NCBI GenBank assembly: GCA_903828595.1
Contig: CAIKMS010000016.1
Coordinates: 303,036-367,035, forward strand
Origin: an uncultured Pseudomonadota bacterium
GTDB lineage: Bacteria; Pseudomonadota; Gammaproteobacteria; Steroidobacterales; Steroidobacteraceae
Length of the DNA: 64,000 nt
Direction: 5' to 3'
The position numbers and the translations under genes were made by a program. Positions 9,415-19,458 of this stretch are shown here, one piece after another (the first letter of the stretch is position 1; each line of letters begins with the position of its first letter). The notes beneath the pieces were generated by a model that was not told where the DNA came from, searched no databases, and saw only the letters and a program-made list of their open reading frames with translations.

Positions 9415-9887
9415 CGGGCTATTCCAGAAAGGAGGTGATCGCAGACTTCCCGTACAGCGCCCTGGCCACCGGCCAGAGTCGTGATGCGGTGTGCGACCTC
9501 GCGCACGGTAGGGTGAGCGTTGCTCACCGCGATAGCTAACCCGGCACGAGCCAACATGGGCAGATCAGGCGTATCGTCACCCACGCAGGCGACTTGGCCC
9601 GCTGGAATTTTCAGGGCTTCGCACATGGCGTCGAAGGCCGCGCCTTTATCCGCGCAGCCCTGAACAACTTGCACGATACCCAGTTCGCGCGCTCTTGCGC
9701 TCACCGCGGGTGAGTCTCGACCTGAAATAATCGCAACCTCAATACCGGCGGCCTGCACAGCCTTGATGCCGGCACCGTCGTGTACATGAAAAGCTTTGAG
9801 CGCCTCGCCGGCAGGTCCGTACCAGAGGCGGCCGTCCGTCAGTACGCCGTCCACGTCCAAAATTAATAAGCGGATGGTGGCGCTCAC
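9411..9887 (-). CDS. kdsC: 3-deoxy-D-manno-octulosonate 8-phosphate phosphatase
   Basis: 158 residues, a HAD-family phosphatase without a cap domain. The nucleophile motif is LDVDGVLTDGRLWY near the N-terminus, the second motif is IISGR, and the Mg-binding motif is VGDDTPDLPM. It removes the phosphate from Kdo-8-phosphate, the last step before Kdo activation for lipopolysaccharide core synthesis. It overlaps kdsD and lptC by 4 nt on each side, so the module is tightly coupled. Confidence 0.95.
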   Translation of the reverse strand: MSATIRLLILDVDGVLTDGRLWYGPAGEALKAFHVHDGAGIKAVQAAGIEVAIISGRDSPAVSARARELGIVQVVQGCADKGAAFDAMCEALKIPAGQVACVGDDTPDLPMLARAGLAIAVSNAHPTVREVAHRITTLAGGQGAVREVCDHLLSGIAR

Positions 9888-10885
9888 ATGACACCGGCGC
9901 GCAGCAAATCGTGGATATTGAAGGCGCCGACCACGATCTGCTGTGAATCGACCACGACCAGCGAGGTGATGCGGTTTTCTTCCAGAACCCGCACCGCGTC
10001 GGCTGCTAACGCCTCGGCGCGGATGGTCTTACAGCTACGGGTCATGACCTCGGACATGGGCGTGGCGTGCACATCGAGGCGACGATCCAGGATGCGGCGC
10101 AAGTCGCCGTCCGTAAAAATGCCGCACAGGCGACCGTTGGCGTCCACGACGCTGGTCATGCCTAGGCCTTTAGCGGTCATTTCCAGCAGCCCTTCACGGA
10201 TGCTTTGCTCGGGAAAGACCCGCGGTATGAGTTCATCGCCATGCATGATATCGGCCACGCGCGTGAGTAAGCGTCGGCCTAAACTGCCGCCCGGATGCGA
10301 GCGGGCAAAGTCTTCGGCGGTAAAGCCTTTCAGGCGCAGCAAGCTCACCGCTAAAGCATCACCCATGGCCAGCGCGCAGGTTGTGCTGGAGGTGGGCGCG
10401 AGGTTCAGTGGGCAGGCTTCCACCGCGACACTGACATCCAGATGGATCGTGGCCGCGCGCGCCAGGGTGGATTGGCCATTGCCGGTCATGGCAATCAGCG
10501 GTATGCCCATCCGGTGCAGGTAGGGCACCAGCGTTAGGACTTCAGCGGTTTCTCCGGAGTAGGACAGGGCTAAAACCACGTCGTTTGCGGCGATCATGCC
10601 GATGTCGCCGTGGCCGGCTTCGGCGGGGTGCAGGAAAAAAGCCGGCGTGCCGGTGCTGGCCAGCGTGGCGGCAATCTTTCCGGCGATGTGTCCGGATTTT
10701 CCCATGCCCGTCACTACCACCCGCGCCGGGCAGGTCAGCAGGAGTCGGCAGGCTTGCGCGAAGTGCTCGTCGAGGCGGCCGATCAGGGCGTTCAGCCCGG
10801 CTACTTCAATCGCAATGGCGTCAGTGCCCAGGGCGATGATTTGTGCATCGGTCGAGTCTGGCTTAATCAAGGAGCGGGATTCCAC
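9884..10885 (-). CDS. kdsD: D-arabinose 5-phosphate isomerase
   Basis: 333 residues: an N-terminal SIS domain (about 40-180, with GMGKSGHIAGKIAATLASTG and HPAEAGHGDIGM) and two C-terminal CBS domains (about 205-330). It converts ribulose 5-phosphate to arabinose 5-phosphate, the precursor of Kdo. The start is GTG. It is the first gene of the minus-strand kdsD-kdsC-lptCAB-rpoN-hpf run and is divergent from ibaG-murA. In many relatives the mlaFEDCB genes stand near here; they are not at this locus. Confidence 0.95.
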   Translation of the reverse strand: MESRSLIKPDSTDAQIIALGTDAIAIEVAGLNALIGRLDEHFAQACRLLLTCPARVVVTGMGKSGHIAGKIAATLASTGTPAFFLHPAEAGHGDIGMIAANDVVLALSYSGETAEVLTLVPYLHRMGIPLIAMTGNGQSTLARAATIHLDVSVAVEACPLNLAPTSSTTCALAMGDALAVSLLRLKGFTAEDFARSHPGGSLGRRLLTRVADIMHGDELIPRVFPEQSIREGLLEMTAKGLGMTSVVDANGRLCGIFTDGDLRRILDRRLDVHATPMSEVMTRSCKTIRAEALAADAVRVLEENRITSLVVVDSQQIVVGAFNIHDLLRAGVM

Positions 10886-11061
10886 GGTGATGAGCGTATC
10901 CTAGTCGTGTCATTGAAGGGTCAACGAATGGCCGCGCCATGATAACTGTTGGCACGCGCTGCTGGCGCGTCTGTTCCCCGCCTTGCCAATTCCTTACACT
11001 GTCGTCTTCTGTGCCCCGGAACCCTTCTGCGGGCCCTCACTGATGCCGGATCGCTAACTTT

Positions 11062-11316
11062 ATGAATGCTGAGCAAGTACGTAGTCAAATTCAAGCCGGG
11101 CTGCCTGGTAGCCAGGCCGACGTCCGCACGCCCGACAACACTCATTTTGAGGCGGTGGTGATCGCCGAGCAGTTTGCCGGCAAGCGAGCGTTACAGCGAC
11201 ATCAGTTGGTGTATGCAACCTTAGGGGAGGCGGTCGGTCGGGAAATCCATGCGCTATCGCTGACCGTCCACACCCCTGAAGAATGGGCGGCGCTGTCGGC
11301 GCCGACCGGTCGCTAG
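11062..11316 (+). CDS. ibaG: BolA-family protein IbaG
   Basis: 84 residues with the BolA fold signature: an N-terminal helix (MNAEQVRSQIQAGLPGSQ), the DNTHFEAVVIAEQFAGKRALQRHQ core and the GEAVGREIHALSLTVHTPEEW end. BolA proteins pair with monothiol glutaredoxins around an iron-sulfur cluster; IbaG is linked to acid stress and envelope homeostasis. It sits 3 nt upstream of murA, the conserved arrangement, and should be co-transcribed with it. The 176-nt gap to kdsD must hold the divergent promoters, but I see no convincing consensus there. Confidence 0.93.
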   Translation: MNAEQVRSQIQAGLPGSQADVRTPDNTHFEAVVIAEQFAGKRALQRHQLVYATLGEAVGREIHALSLTVHTPEEWAALSAPTGR

Positions 11317-12579
<1,263 letters not shown>

Positions 12580-12601
12580 GCACCCATCGGGTCTGGGCGA
12601 G

Positions 12602-13810
12602 CTACCCGCGTGGCCGCTCAATAACCGGAATGCTGACGCTGGCCCGTCCGCTGCCGGGGCGAATGATTTCTAAGGTCAGCGCCGTGCCCGGGTTGCGTCG
12701 GGCGATGGTGGCCAGAAAGCCTTGCGGGTCACTAACGGGAGTTTTATCGAGGCTGGAGACGATATCGCCCGGCCGCAAGCCTAAAGCGGGAGCCGGACTG
12801 CCTGCATAAAAGCCGCGGATCTGCACCCCGCGCACCGGCTTGCCCTGGTTATCCGTCAGATCCGCCGGCAGTGAGGCAACGCCCAGGCCGATCCAGCCGC
12901 GGACCACCCGCCCACGCCGCTCCAGTTCAGCGATGACGCCGCGCATGAGATTCACGGGGATCGCAAATCCCACCCCTTCAATTCCCGCCTCGCCGCGCAG
13001 TACGGCGGTGTTAATGCCAATGAGTTCTCCTGTTGCGCTAACCAGCGCACCGCCCGAATTGCCCTGATTAATTGCAGCATCGGTCTGGATGAAGTTCTCA
13101 AAGGTAGTGAGTCCGGCGCTGCGGCCGGTCGCGCTGACAATCCCTTGCGTTACGGTTTGTCCGAACCCTAAGGAGTTGCCGATGGCCAGGACCACATCGC
13201 CGACTCGCAGTTCATCCGAGCGGCCTTGGCTGATCACCGGTAACTTGCCAAGATCAATCTTCAATAAGGCTAAATCGGTGTCCGGGTCGCTGCCAACCAG
13301 CTTGGCCGGTGCGGTGCGGCCATCGGCTAGCTGCACCTCGATTTCCTGGGCATCTTTAATGACATGATGGTTGGTGGCGATATGGCCGGCCTCATCGAGG
13401 ATCACCCCCGAGCCTAAGCTGCGATCCACGCGTTGCCGGTATTCCGGCAATCCATCCCCAAATAAGGGCGCCAACTGCTCGGGAAAACGCCTCTCCAGTA
13501 CGACTCGGCGCGTAGCAATGTTGACAACCGCCGGTGCGGCACGCGTCACCGCATCGGCATAACTGAGCGTTGCTGTTTTGCCAATCGGCGCAACGCGGGG
13601 CGCTACCGGAGGGCTGACCGGATCTGGCGATGCGGCGGCTGCCGGCGACGTGGCACTGGCGGAGTTATGGGCGGCGTTAGCAGACGGTTGATGATCAGAC
13701 TTATTACGACTCAGTAAGCTGGGGTCTTGATAAAGCGCAAAGAGGGCTAGGGCCAGTCCTAAGGCTACCCAAGGGCTTAAATACTGGACGGTTCGCAGGA
13801 GTCGACGCAT
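12602..13810 (-). CDS. Membrane-anchored periplasmic serine protease, DegS/AlgW type, one PDZ domain
   Basis: 402 residues: a single N-terminal transmembrane anchor (about 12-27), a Pro/Ala-rich linker (about 40-80), a trypsin-like domain with the triad His149 (in NHHV), Asp179 (DTDLALLK) and Ser252 (GNSGGAL), and one C-terminal PDZ domain (about 305-400, with GLRPGDIVSSLDKTPV). DegS/AlgW proteases sense misfolded outer-membrane proteins by their C-termini and cut the anti-sigma factor RseA/MucA. The position between murA and petA matches algW in pseudomonads. It provides a useful in-genome comparison for the PDZ-like insertion in SecA. Confidence 0.93.
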   Translation of the reverse strand: MRRLLRTVQYLSPWVALGLALALFALYQDPSLLSRNKSDHQPSANAAHNSASATSPAAAASPDPVSPPVAPRVAPIGKTATLSYADAVTRAAPAVVNIATRRVVLERRFPEQLAPLFGDGLPEYRQRVDRSLGSGVILDEAGHIATNHHVIKDAQEIEVQLADGRTAPAKLVGSDPDTDLALLKIDLGKLPVISQGRSDELRVGDVVLAIGNSLGFGQTVTQGIVSATGRSAGLTTFENFIQTDAAINQGNSGGALVSATGELIGINTAVLRGEAGIEGVGFAIPVNLMRGVIAELERRGRVVRGWIGLGVASLPADLTDNQGKPVRGVQIRGFYAGSPAPALGLRPGDIVSSLDKTPVSDPQGFLATIARRNPGTALTLEIIRPGSGRASVSIPVIERPRG

Positions 13811-13841
13811 GGTGACTGTCAGTTTAGCTGGCTTTGCGACG

Positions 13842-13870
13842 CTCTTGTGTAGGCTTCACCTGTGTATAAT
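13842..13870 (+). promoter_or_regulatory. Possible sigma-70 promoter for petABC
   Basis: A perfect -10 hexamer TATAAT lies at 13865-13870, about 140 nt upstream of petA. The -35 region is poor: CTCTTG at 13842-13847 with 17-nt spacing. The call rests mainly on the -10 hexamer and the position between divergent genes. Confidence 0.35.
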
Positions 13871-14011
13871 GAAGCCACATCCGCCGCGATCGCTCACGAC
13901 ACGTGAACGCAGATAGCGGTAGGAGCTTGTGCGCGGCGAGGATACAATCGCGCCCGCGCGAAACCGCAAACCGACCCGGTTGCGGTATTGGCCTGTAGCA
14001 GGGGTGGACGA

Positions 14012-14602
14012 ATGAGTGATGATGTAGATCTGGGCCGTCGGCAGTTGCTGCAAAAGGCAACCGCATTGACTGGTGCGGTTGGGGCCGTGTTTGTCGCGAC
14101 GCCTTTCATATCGTCTTGGGAACCGAGTGCGCGCGCGAAAGCCATGGGCGCACCGGTAGAGATTGATATTGCCAAGCTGGAACCCGGCGCCATGTTGAAG
14201 GTGGAGTGGCGCGGCAAGCCTGTTTGGGTCGTGCGGCGCACGCCTGAGATGCTGGCCAGTCTCAAAGCCGATACCAGCCTGCTGGCTGATCCAGACTCCA
14301 ATGCCTCCGTGCAGCCGGAGTATGCCAAAAACACCGCCCGCGCCAGCAAGGAAGAGTACTTGGTGCTGTTAGGCGTGTGCACTCACCTGGGCTGCTCGCC
14401 TTCCGCGAAGTTTACCCCTGGCGATGTCACGGTTCAGGCGGATTGGCCGGGCGGATTTTACTGCCCCTGCCATGGTTCGAAATTCGACCTAGCCGGTCGA
14501 GTTTTCAAAGGCGTTCCGGCGCCGCTGAATCTGGCCGTGCCGCCTTATAGCTTTGCCTCGGCGACCAAGATTGTCGTCGGTGCGGATACCAAGGCTGCTT
14601 AA
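14012..14602 (+). CDS. petA: Ubiquinol-cytochrome c reductase iron-sulfur (Rieske) subunit
   Basis: 196 residues from the ATG at 14012, which is preceded by a GGGGTGG site; the frame is open a few codons upstream. The N-terminus has a Tat-type anchor (RRQLLQKATALTGAVGAVFV). The [2Fe-2S] ligands are in CTHLGCSP and CPCHGSKFD. The protein passes electrons from quinol to cytochrome c1 in complex III at the inner membrane. It is the first gene of petA-petB-petC. Confidence 0.97.
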   Translation: MSDDVDLGRRQLLQKATALTGAVGAVFVATPFISSWEPSARAKAMGAPVEIDIAKLEPGAMLKVEWRGKPVWVVRRTPEMLASLKADTSLLADPDSNASVQPEYAKNTARASKEEYLVLLGVCTHLGCSPSAKFTPGDVTVQADWPGGFYCPCHGSKFDLAGRVFKGVPAPLNLAVPPYSFASATKIVVGADTKAA

Positions 14603-14703
14603 TGGTGTTGTTGGCTGATGTCGAGGGACGTCGCTGATATTGTTTTGCAAGAAAAAATACTGACGTAGCGCCGCCTTGTGCGGTGTTACACAGGAGCTGA
14701 CAG

Positions 14704-15975
14704 ATGGCTAATACAGATAAGACTCAGGCGCCACCAAGTGGTGGGCTTTATGGGTGGATTTGCGCGCGCTTCCCACTGGACTCTTTGGTTCGTGACCACC
14801 TGAGTGAGTACTACGCACCGAAGAACTTCAACGTCTGGTACTACTTCGGCGCCTTGGCGATTGTCGTGCTGATGATTCAGTTGCTGACAGGCATCTTCCT
14901 GACCATGAACTACAAACCTTCGGCGCAGGAGGCCTTCTCCTCGGTCGAATACATCATGCGCGATGTGCAGTGGGGCTGGTTGATCCGCTACATGCACTCC
15001 ACCGGTGCGTCGGCGTTTTTCATCGTCGTGTACCTGCACATGTTCCGCGCTCTGATGTACGGCTCTTATCGTGCGCCGCGTGAGTTGCTGTGGATTTTGG
15101 GCATGGTGATTTACTTGGCGTTGATGGCCGAGGCCTTCATGGGCTACTTGCTGCCTTGGGGCAACATGTCGTTTTGGGGCGCTCAGGTGATCGTTAACCT
15201 GTTCAGCACCATCCCCGTAGTTGGTGATTCGCTGGTCGAGTGGATTCGCGGTGACTATTACATCTCAGACATCACGCTGAACCGCTTCTTCGCTCTGCAC
15301 GTGATTGCTCTGCCGCTGATTCTGGTTTTCTTGGTGGTGGCGCACATTCTGGCCCTGCACGAAGTGGGCTCGAACAATCCCGACGGTATCGAGATTAAGA
15401 AGCTCAAGAATGAAAAAGGCATTCCTTTGGATGGCATTGCCTTCCACCCGTACTACACGGTCAAGGATACTTTCGGTTTAGGTGTGTTCTTGATCGTCTT
15501 CTGCGGCATCGTGTTCTTCGCACCGACCGTGGGTGGGTTGTTTTTGGAAGCGCCGAACTTCGATCCGGCTAACCCCATGCAGACTCCGCCACACATTGCG
15601 CCGGTTTGGTACTTCACGCCGTTCTACGCGATGTTGCGTGCCGTTCCGTCCTTCGCGGGTACGCAGGTTTGGGGTGTGATCGTGATGTTCTCGGCTATCG
15701 CCCTGCTGTTCTTCCTGCCTTGGTTGGACAAGTCGCCGGTTAAGTCGATCCGCTACAAAGGGCCGATCACCAAGTTCATGCTGGGTGTTTTTGCGGTGAG
15801 CTTTGTCGTGTTGGCCGTGTGCGGGATGAAGCCGCCACAGGGTATCTATCCGTTGTTGGCCAGAATTTTCACCGTCACGTACTTCCTGTTCTTCTTGCTG
15901 ATGCCGTGGTATTCGCGGATCGATAGCACCAAGACCGTTCCTAGCCGGGTGACCTACAATGTCGATGAACACTGA
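14704..15975 (+). CDS. petB: Cytochrome b of the bc1 complex
   Basis: 423 residues, polytopic, with the two haem-ligand histidine pairs in the four-helix core (RYMHSTGASAFFIVVYLHMFRA and FFALHVIALPLILVFLVVAHI segments) and the Qo-site PVWY motif (PHIAPVWYFTPFYAML). It is the quinol-oxidising and quinone-reducing core of complex III. A possible GGAGC ribosome-binding site lies 6-10 nt upstream. The 3' end overlaps petC by 17 nt. Confidence 0.97.
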   Translation: MANTDKTQAPPSGGLYGWICARFPLDSLVRDHLSEYYAPKNFNVWYYFGALAIVVLMIQLLTGIFLTMNYKPSAQEAFSSVEYIMRDVQWGWLIRYMHSTGASAFFIVVYLHMFRALMYGSYRAPRELLWILGMVIYLALMAEAFMGYLLPWGNMSFWGAQVIVNLFSTIPVVGDSLVEWIRGDYYISDITLNRFFALHVIALPLILVFLVVAHILALHEVGSNNPDGIEIKKLKNEKGIPLDGIAFHPYYTVKDTFGLGVFLIVFCGIVFFAPTVGGLFLEAPNFDPANPMQTPPHIAPVWYFTPFYAMLRAVPSFAGTQVWGVIVMFSAIALLFFLPWLDKSPVKSIRYKGPITKFMLGVFAVSFVVLAVCGMKPPQGIYPLLARIFTVTYFLFFLLMPWYSRIDSTKTVPSRVTYNVDEH

Positions 15976-16786
15976 GTTTTTTCGAATGATCCGCTTTGCT
16001 GGCTGGGTTAAATCTCGTCCGGTGCTGGTGCGCGCGGTGGCTGTGGCGTCCCTGGCTTGCGGTTTAGCGTCCTCATCGGTGGTTGCAGCTCATGAGGGTG
16101 AGGCTTACCCGTCAGCGGGTAACGATATTCACAATATGGCATCGCTACAGCGTGGTGCGCGTAACTTCATGAGCTACTGCTCAGGATGCCACTCGGCACA
16201 GTATGTGCGTTACAACCGTATCGGTGCCGATCTGGGTATCTCCGATGACGATCTGCGAGCGACGTTAATCCAGGATCCGGATACCAAGGTTGCCGAGACT
16301 ATTCGCAGCGCGCTGCCCAAGGAAGACGCTAAGCGCTGGTTTGGTAACGCGCCGCCCGATCTGTCGTTGATCGCGCGTAGCCGTGGGGCTGATTACATCT
16401 CGGCTTTCTTGAAGGGTTTTTACTTAGATCCTTCCCGACCCAATGGCGTGAATAACCTAGTGCTCAAAGGTGCGGCCATGCCGCACGTGCTGGCCAGCCT
16501 GCAGGGTGTTCAGACCGCTGAGTTTAAGATGGTGCCGGTGGCTATGGCTGACGGCTCTACCGTTAAGCAGCCGGAGTTCGAGAAGTTCGTACTGACAACG
16601 AAGGGCTCGATGACTCCGGAGCAGTACGACGAGTTTGTCCGCGACACGGTTAACTTTCTGGTCTACATGGGTGAGCCCATCCAAGCCAAGCGTGAGTCGC
16701 TGGGCATTTGGGTGATCCTGTTCTTGTTGGTGTTCACCGCTCTGGCTTACGGCACCAAGAAAGAATACTGGAAAGACGTTAAGTGA
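15959..16786 (+). CDS. petC: Cytochrome c1
   Basis: 275 residues. A signal sequence (about 20-44) is followed by the haem-binding CSGCH (Cys74, Cys77, His78). A C-terminal membrane anchor (about 249-266, LGIWVILFLLVFTALAY) holds the protein to the inner membrane. It accepts electrons from the Rieske subunit and passes them to soluble or membrane cytochromes c. The start lies inside the end of petB; a second ATG two codons later is equally possible. It is followed by two hairpins, the second a clear terminator. Confidence 0.97.
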   Translation: MSMNTEFFRMIRFAGWVKSRPVLVRAVAVASLACGLASSSVVAAHEGEAYPSAGNDIHNMASLQRGARNFMSYCSGCHSAQYVRYNRIGADLGISDDDLRATLIQDPDTKVAETIRSALPKEDAKRWFGNAPPDLSLIARSRGADYISAFLKGFYLDPSRPNGVNNLVLKGAAMPHVLASLQGVQTAEFKMVPVAMADGSTVKQPEFEKFVLTTKGSMTPEQYDEFVRDTVNFLVYMGEPIQAKRESLGIWVILFLLVFTALAYGTKKEYWKDVK

Positions 16787-16792
16787 TTCAGA

Positions 16793-16858
16793 GCCGGGAC
16801 GCGTAGCGGTCCCGGCGATCTTTGCTAGGCGCTATGGTGAATGCCATGGCGCCTTTTT
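16793..16858 (+). terminator. Terminator region of the petABC operon
   Basis: Two hairpins follow petC. The first has an 8-bp stem (GCCGGGAC at 16793-16800 with 16809-16816) and no T run. The second, at 16827-16854, has an 11-bp stem including one G-T pair (AGGCGCTATGG with CCATGGCGCCT), a 6-nt loop and five T residues at its 3' end, the form of a Rho-independent terminator. sspB begins 20 nt later, so it depends on read-through or on a promoter within this region. Confidence 0.8.
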
Positions 16859-16877
16859 GCCTCTCTAGGGTGCTCCT

Positions 16878-17282
16878 ATGGCCGCGCCGATCACTTCCCG
16901 ACGTCCTTATCTGTTACGTGCCATGCACGAATGGATGACGGATAACGACCAGACGCCGCATTTGGTGGTGCAGGCAGAGGCGGAGTCCGTGCGGGTGCCG
17001 CGTCAGTACGTGCGCGAGGGCAAGATCGTTTTGAACATCAGTTACGGAGCCACAGCCGGACTGCTGATGAAAAATGACGCCATCAGCTTCAGCGCGCGTT
17101 TTGGTGGTACCCCGTTTGACGTCTATGTACCCTTGGCGGCAGTGCTGGGTATTTATGCTCGCGAGACCGGTGAAGGTATGGTGTTCGCAGAGACCGATGA
17201 GGAACCGACGCCGCCGGTAGGGCCTAAGCCTGTGCCTCCCTCAGACGAGCCGCGTCGCCCTCAGTTGAAGGTCGTTAAGTAG
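16878..17282 (+). CDS. sspB: ClpXP protease specificity-enhancing factor SspB
   Basis: 134 residues. The N-terminal folded domain (about 1-100) includes RPYLLRAMHEWMTDN and the PRQYVREGKIVLNISYGAT core that binds ssrA tags. A flexible Pro-rich linker leads to the C-terminal ClpX-binding tail RPQLKVVK. It delivers ssrA-tagged proteins to ClpXP. In most relatives sspA stands between petC and sspB; here the gap is only 91 nt and holds a terminator, so sspA is absent at this locus. Confidence 0.95.
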   Translation: MAAPITSRRPYLLRAMHEWMTDNDQTPHLVVQAEAESVRVPRQYVREGKIVLNISYGATAGLLMKNDAISFSARFGGTPFDVYVPLAAVLGIYARETGEGMVFAETDEEPTPPVGPKPVPPSDEPRRPQLKVVK

Positions 17283-17306
17283 CGCGATCCACGCAGGGCC
17301 TGCCGA

Positions 17307-18482
17307 CTAGGGGCTGCCGGTGGCCGGCAGCGGTTTGATCGTCCCGTCGGGCTGAATTTGCGCCCAGTCCAGCACGCGGTGAACACGGCCGCTGCCATCC
17401 AGGCTTAAGCGTCCGGTCAGGCCGCGGACCGAGTCTCTAAAGGTCTCAGGGGATTTGAGTTCGCCGATCAGCACAAATGCATCGGCACCCAAGGCATAGA
17501 GTCGGCTGCGTCGGCGAGTGCTCTCAGACCACAACGTTTGCGAGTCCTCGCGAGCGCCGGTGATTGCGGCCTCCTCGGAGAGCATCCACGGCATGTCTGC
17601 GAAGATCACGCCGTCTAAATCTTGGTTCGCGTTAGGCGAGGGCTCATAAAGATCCGATAGGGCGTAAACCGGCAACTCGCCGGCATAGTGGTATTTCAGT
17701 TGAGGGCGAATAAGCCGACCCGCTACCGGCTGGGCGGCTAAGAATAAGAAGCCGACCGCCTCTTTGCGTCTGGGGGTGAACTCCAGCGGAGTCCCTAACG
17801 CGGCCACTAAGGCTTTATGGCGGGAACGGCTATCGTCAAAGCCCACCAGGTCGCCAATCAGGCTCGAATAGTCGGTGGTTCCGGGGGCGTAGGTGCGCGT
17901 CGTGACTAATTGCCCGCCGCCGCTGGTAAAGGCGGCCTGGAAGGCGTCGAGTACCCGGCGACCCCATTCACCCGTAGGAACCAAGGCCGCGCCGCTGCGC
18001 TTGCCTTCGGCCAGCAGGCGCTCAACAACCTGGCGGGCTTCATCCTCGGGTGCCAGCGCGAATTGATAAAAGCGCGCGGGAGCGCTGCTCGTCTCCGGCA
18101 AAACGTTTAAGGCCAGGGTGATCGCGCGTGGGTTGGCCAGCGGCGCCACCGCGGCCACTTCTTCTTTGGTGAGCGGGCCGACGACGACCGAGGCCCCTTG
18201 GCTTATGGCCTCTTGATAGCTGGCAGCGGGGTTCTTGCTGGAGTCAATGATATGAAGCGGGGGTCTTTGCGTAGGATCGACCGCGAAATAGGCGGATAAA
18301 AATCCGTCACGCACCGCTTCGCCGGCCGCCGCTGCGCGCCCACTTAACGGTAAAAGCAGAGCAATCGATCCGGGCGCGTATACCGATGCGGCGCTAAGCG
18401 GGTGACTGGCGTCGTGGCTGAGATCCTGAGACATGAGATCCAAACGTTGGCTGAACAAGAGTAAAGAATAGCGGCTAAACAC
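17307..18482 (-). CDS. LpoA/YraM-like penicillin-binding protein activator, lacking the N-terminal part
   Basis: 391 residues covering only the periplasmic-binding-protein-like C-terminal domain of LpoA (GSIALLLPLSGRAAAAGEAVRDGF at the start, ending in a LDGSGRVHRVLDWAQIQPDG stretch). E. coli LpoA, as I recall, has about 680 residues, with a lipoprotein signal and a TPR-like N-terminal domain. Here an in-frame stop lies six codons upstream of the GTG start, and no lipobox or convincing signal peptide is visible. LpoA normally activates PBP1a from the outer membrane. This copy is therefore either truncated or uses unconventional targeting. An internal ATG (codon 17) is an alternative start. 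Confidence 0.82.
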   Translation of the reverse strand: MFSRYSLLLFSQRLDLMSQDLSHDASHPLSAASVYAPGSIALLLPLSGRAAAAGEAVRDGFLSAYFAVDPTQRPPLHIIDSSKNPAASYQEAISQGASVVVGPLTKEEVAAVAPLANPRAITLALNVLPETSSAPARFYQFALAPEDEARQVVERLLAEGKRSGAALVPTGEWGRRVLDAFQAAFTSGGGQLVTTRTYAPGTTDYSSLIGDLVGFDDSRSRHKALVAALGTPLEFTPRRKEAVGFLFLAAQPVAGRLIRPQLKYHYAGELPVYALSDLYEPSPNANQDLDGVIFADMPWMLSEEAAITGAREDSQTLWSESTRRRSRLYALGADAFVLIGELKSPETFRDSVRGLTGRLSLDGSGRVHRVLDWAQIQPDGTIKPLPATGSP

Positions 18483-18576
18483 CCGTCGTGCTTAGCCCAG
18501 CACAGGATTGCACAGTAGCAGCGCTAGGCGCAGCATGCTGGGTGCCGAGCCAGGCGCCGTAGACAGTGGAGAGTGG

Positions 18577-19449
18577 ATGTCGGTGTCAATACCCAATCGC
18601 GGAACGTTGTATGTGGTCGCCACACCCATCGGTAATTTAGGTGACCTATCGACGCGCGCGAAGACCACACTCGCTGAGGTCTCGCTGATCGCCGCTGAAG
18701 ACACGCGCCACAGCGCGCACCTGCTGCGCAGTCTGGGGCTTGAAACGCGTCTGACGTCGCTGCACGAGCATAACGAGCAGAGTCGGGTGTCGAGCATTCT
18801 CGGCGTGCTGTCGGCGGGTGAGAGCGTGGCTCTGGTCTCGGATGCTGGCACGCCCTTGGTCGCTGACCCCGGGTTTTCGCTGGTGTCGGCGGCGCAAGCG
18901 GGCGGTTTTCGGGTGGTGCCGATCCCGGGTCCGTGCGCGGTGATCGCGGCGCTATCCGTGGCGGGCCTGGCTACGGATCGGTTTTGTTTTGAGGGCTTCT
19001 TGCCGCCTAAGCGCGCTGCCAGGCGGGCCAGGCTGGAATCCTTGAAGGATGAGTCGCGTACCCTGGTGTTTTATGAAGCGCCGCATCGGGTACGCGAATC
19101 GCTAGAGGATCTGGCACAAATTTTCGGTGATCGGTTAGCTACTTTAGGGCGTGAACTGACCAAGATCCACGAAACGATCTATCACGGAAAACTTGCTGAC
19201 CTGTCGCTAAAAGCGTCGAATGACGTTGATATTGAGCGCGGCGAGATGGTCTTTGTGATCAGCGGCGCGCCGCCTAAAGATCCGGATGCCGACCCGGCTT
19301 TGGAGCGTCTTTTGGTGGCTTTGCTCAAGCAATTACCGGTCTCCAGAGCCACGGATGTGGCGGTCGAGGTCACCGGTGCGCGGCGTAACGTGGTGTACAA
19401 GGCCGCCCTGGCGCTGCAGCCTGCTGAGCCCGACGAGGCGCAATCCTAA
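18577..19449 (+). CDS. rsmI: 16S rRNA (cytidine(1402)-2'-O)-methyltransferase RsmI
   Basis: 290 residues from the ATG at 18577; the frame runs 23 codons further upstream, but homology begins at GTLYVVATPIGNLGDLSTRA. It belongs to the tetrapyrrole-methylase fold: LIAAEDTRHSAHLL, LVSDAGTPLVADPG and VPIPGPCAVIAALSVAGL are the conserved blocks. It 2'-O-methylates C1402 of 16S rRNA in the decoding site. It is divergent from the LpoA-like gene and directly upstream of rnpB, the usual gammaproteobacterial order. Confidence 0.96.
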   Translation: MSVSIPNRGTLYVVATPIGNLGDLSTRAKTTLAEVSLIAAEDTRHSAHLLRSLGLETRLTSLHEHNEQSRVSSILGVLSAGESVALVSDAGTPLVADPGFSLVSAAQAGGFRVVPIPGPCAVIAALSVAGLATDRFCFEGFLPPKRAARRARLESLKDESRTLVFYEAPHRVRESLEDLAQIFGDRLATLGRELTKIHETIYHGKLADLSLKASNDVDIERGEMVFVISGAPPKDPDADPALERLLVALLKQLPVSRATDVAVEVTGARRNVVYKAALALQPAEPDEAQS

Positions 19450-19458
19450 GCCTTCGAC

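Noticed and set aside
10896..10924. TTGACC followed after 17 nt by GGATAC on the minus strand as a kdsD promoter
   Set aside because: The -10 hexamer is poor and the predicted start would fall within a few bases of the kdsD start codon.
13894..14382. 162-codon minus-strand frame across the petA start
   Set aside because: It overlaps the strongly supported Rieske gene on the opposite strand and covers its promoter region.
15478..15972. 164-codon minus-strand frame
   Set aside because: It is antisense to petB and has no domain or ribosome-binding site.
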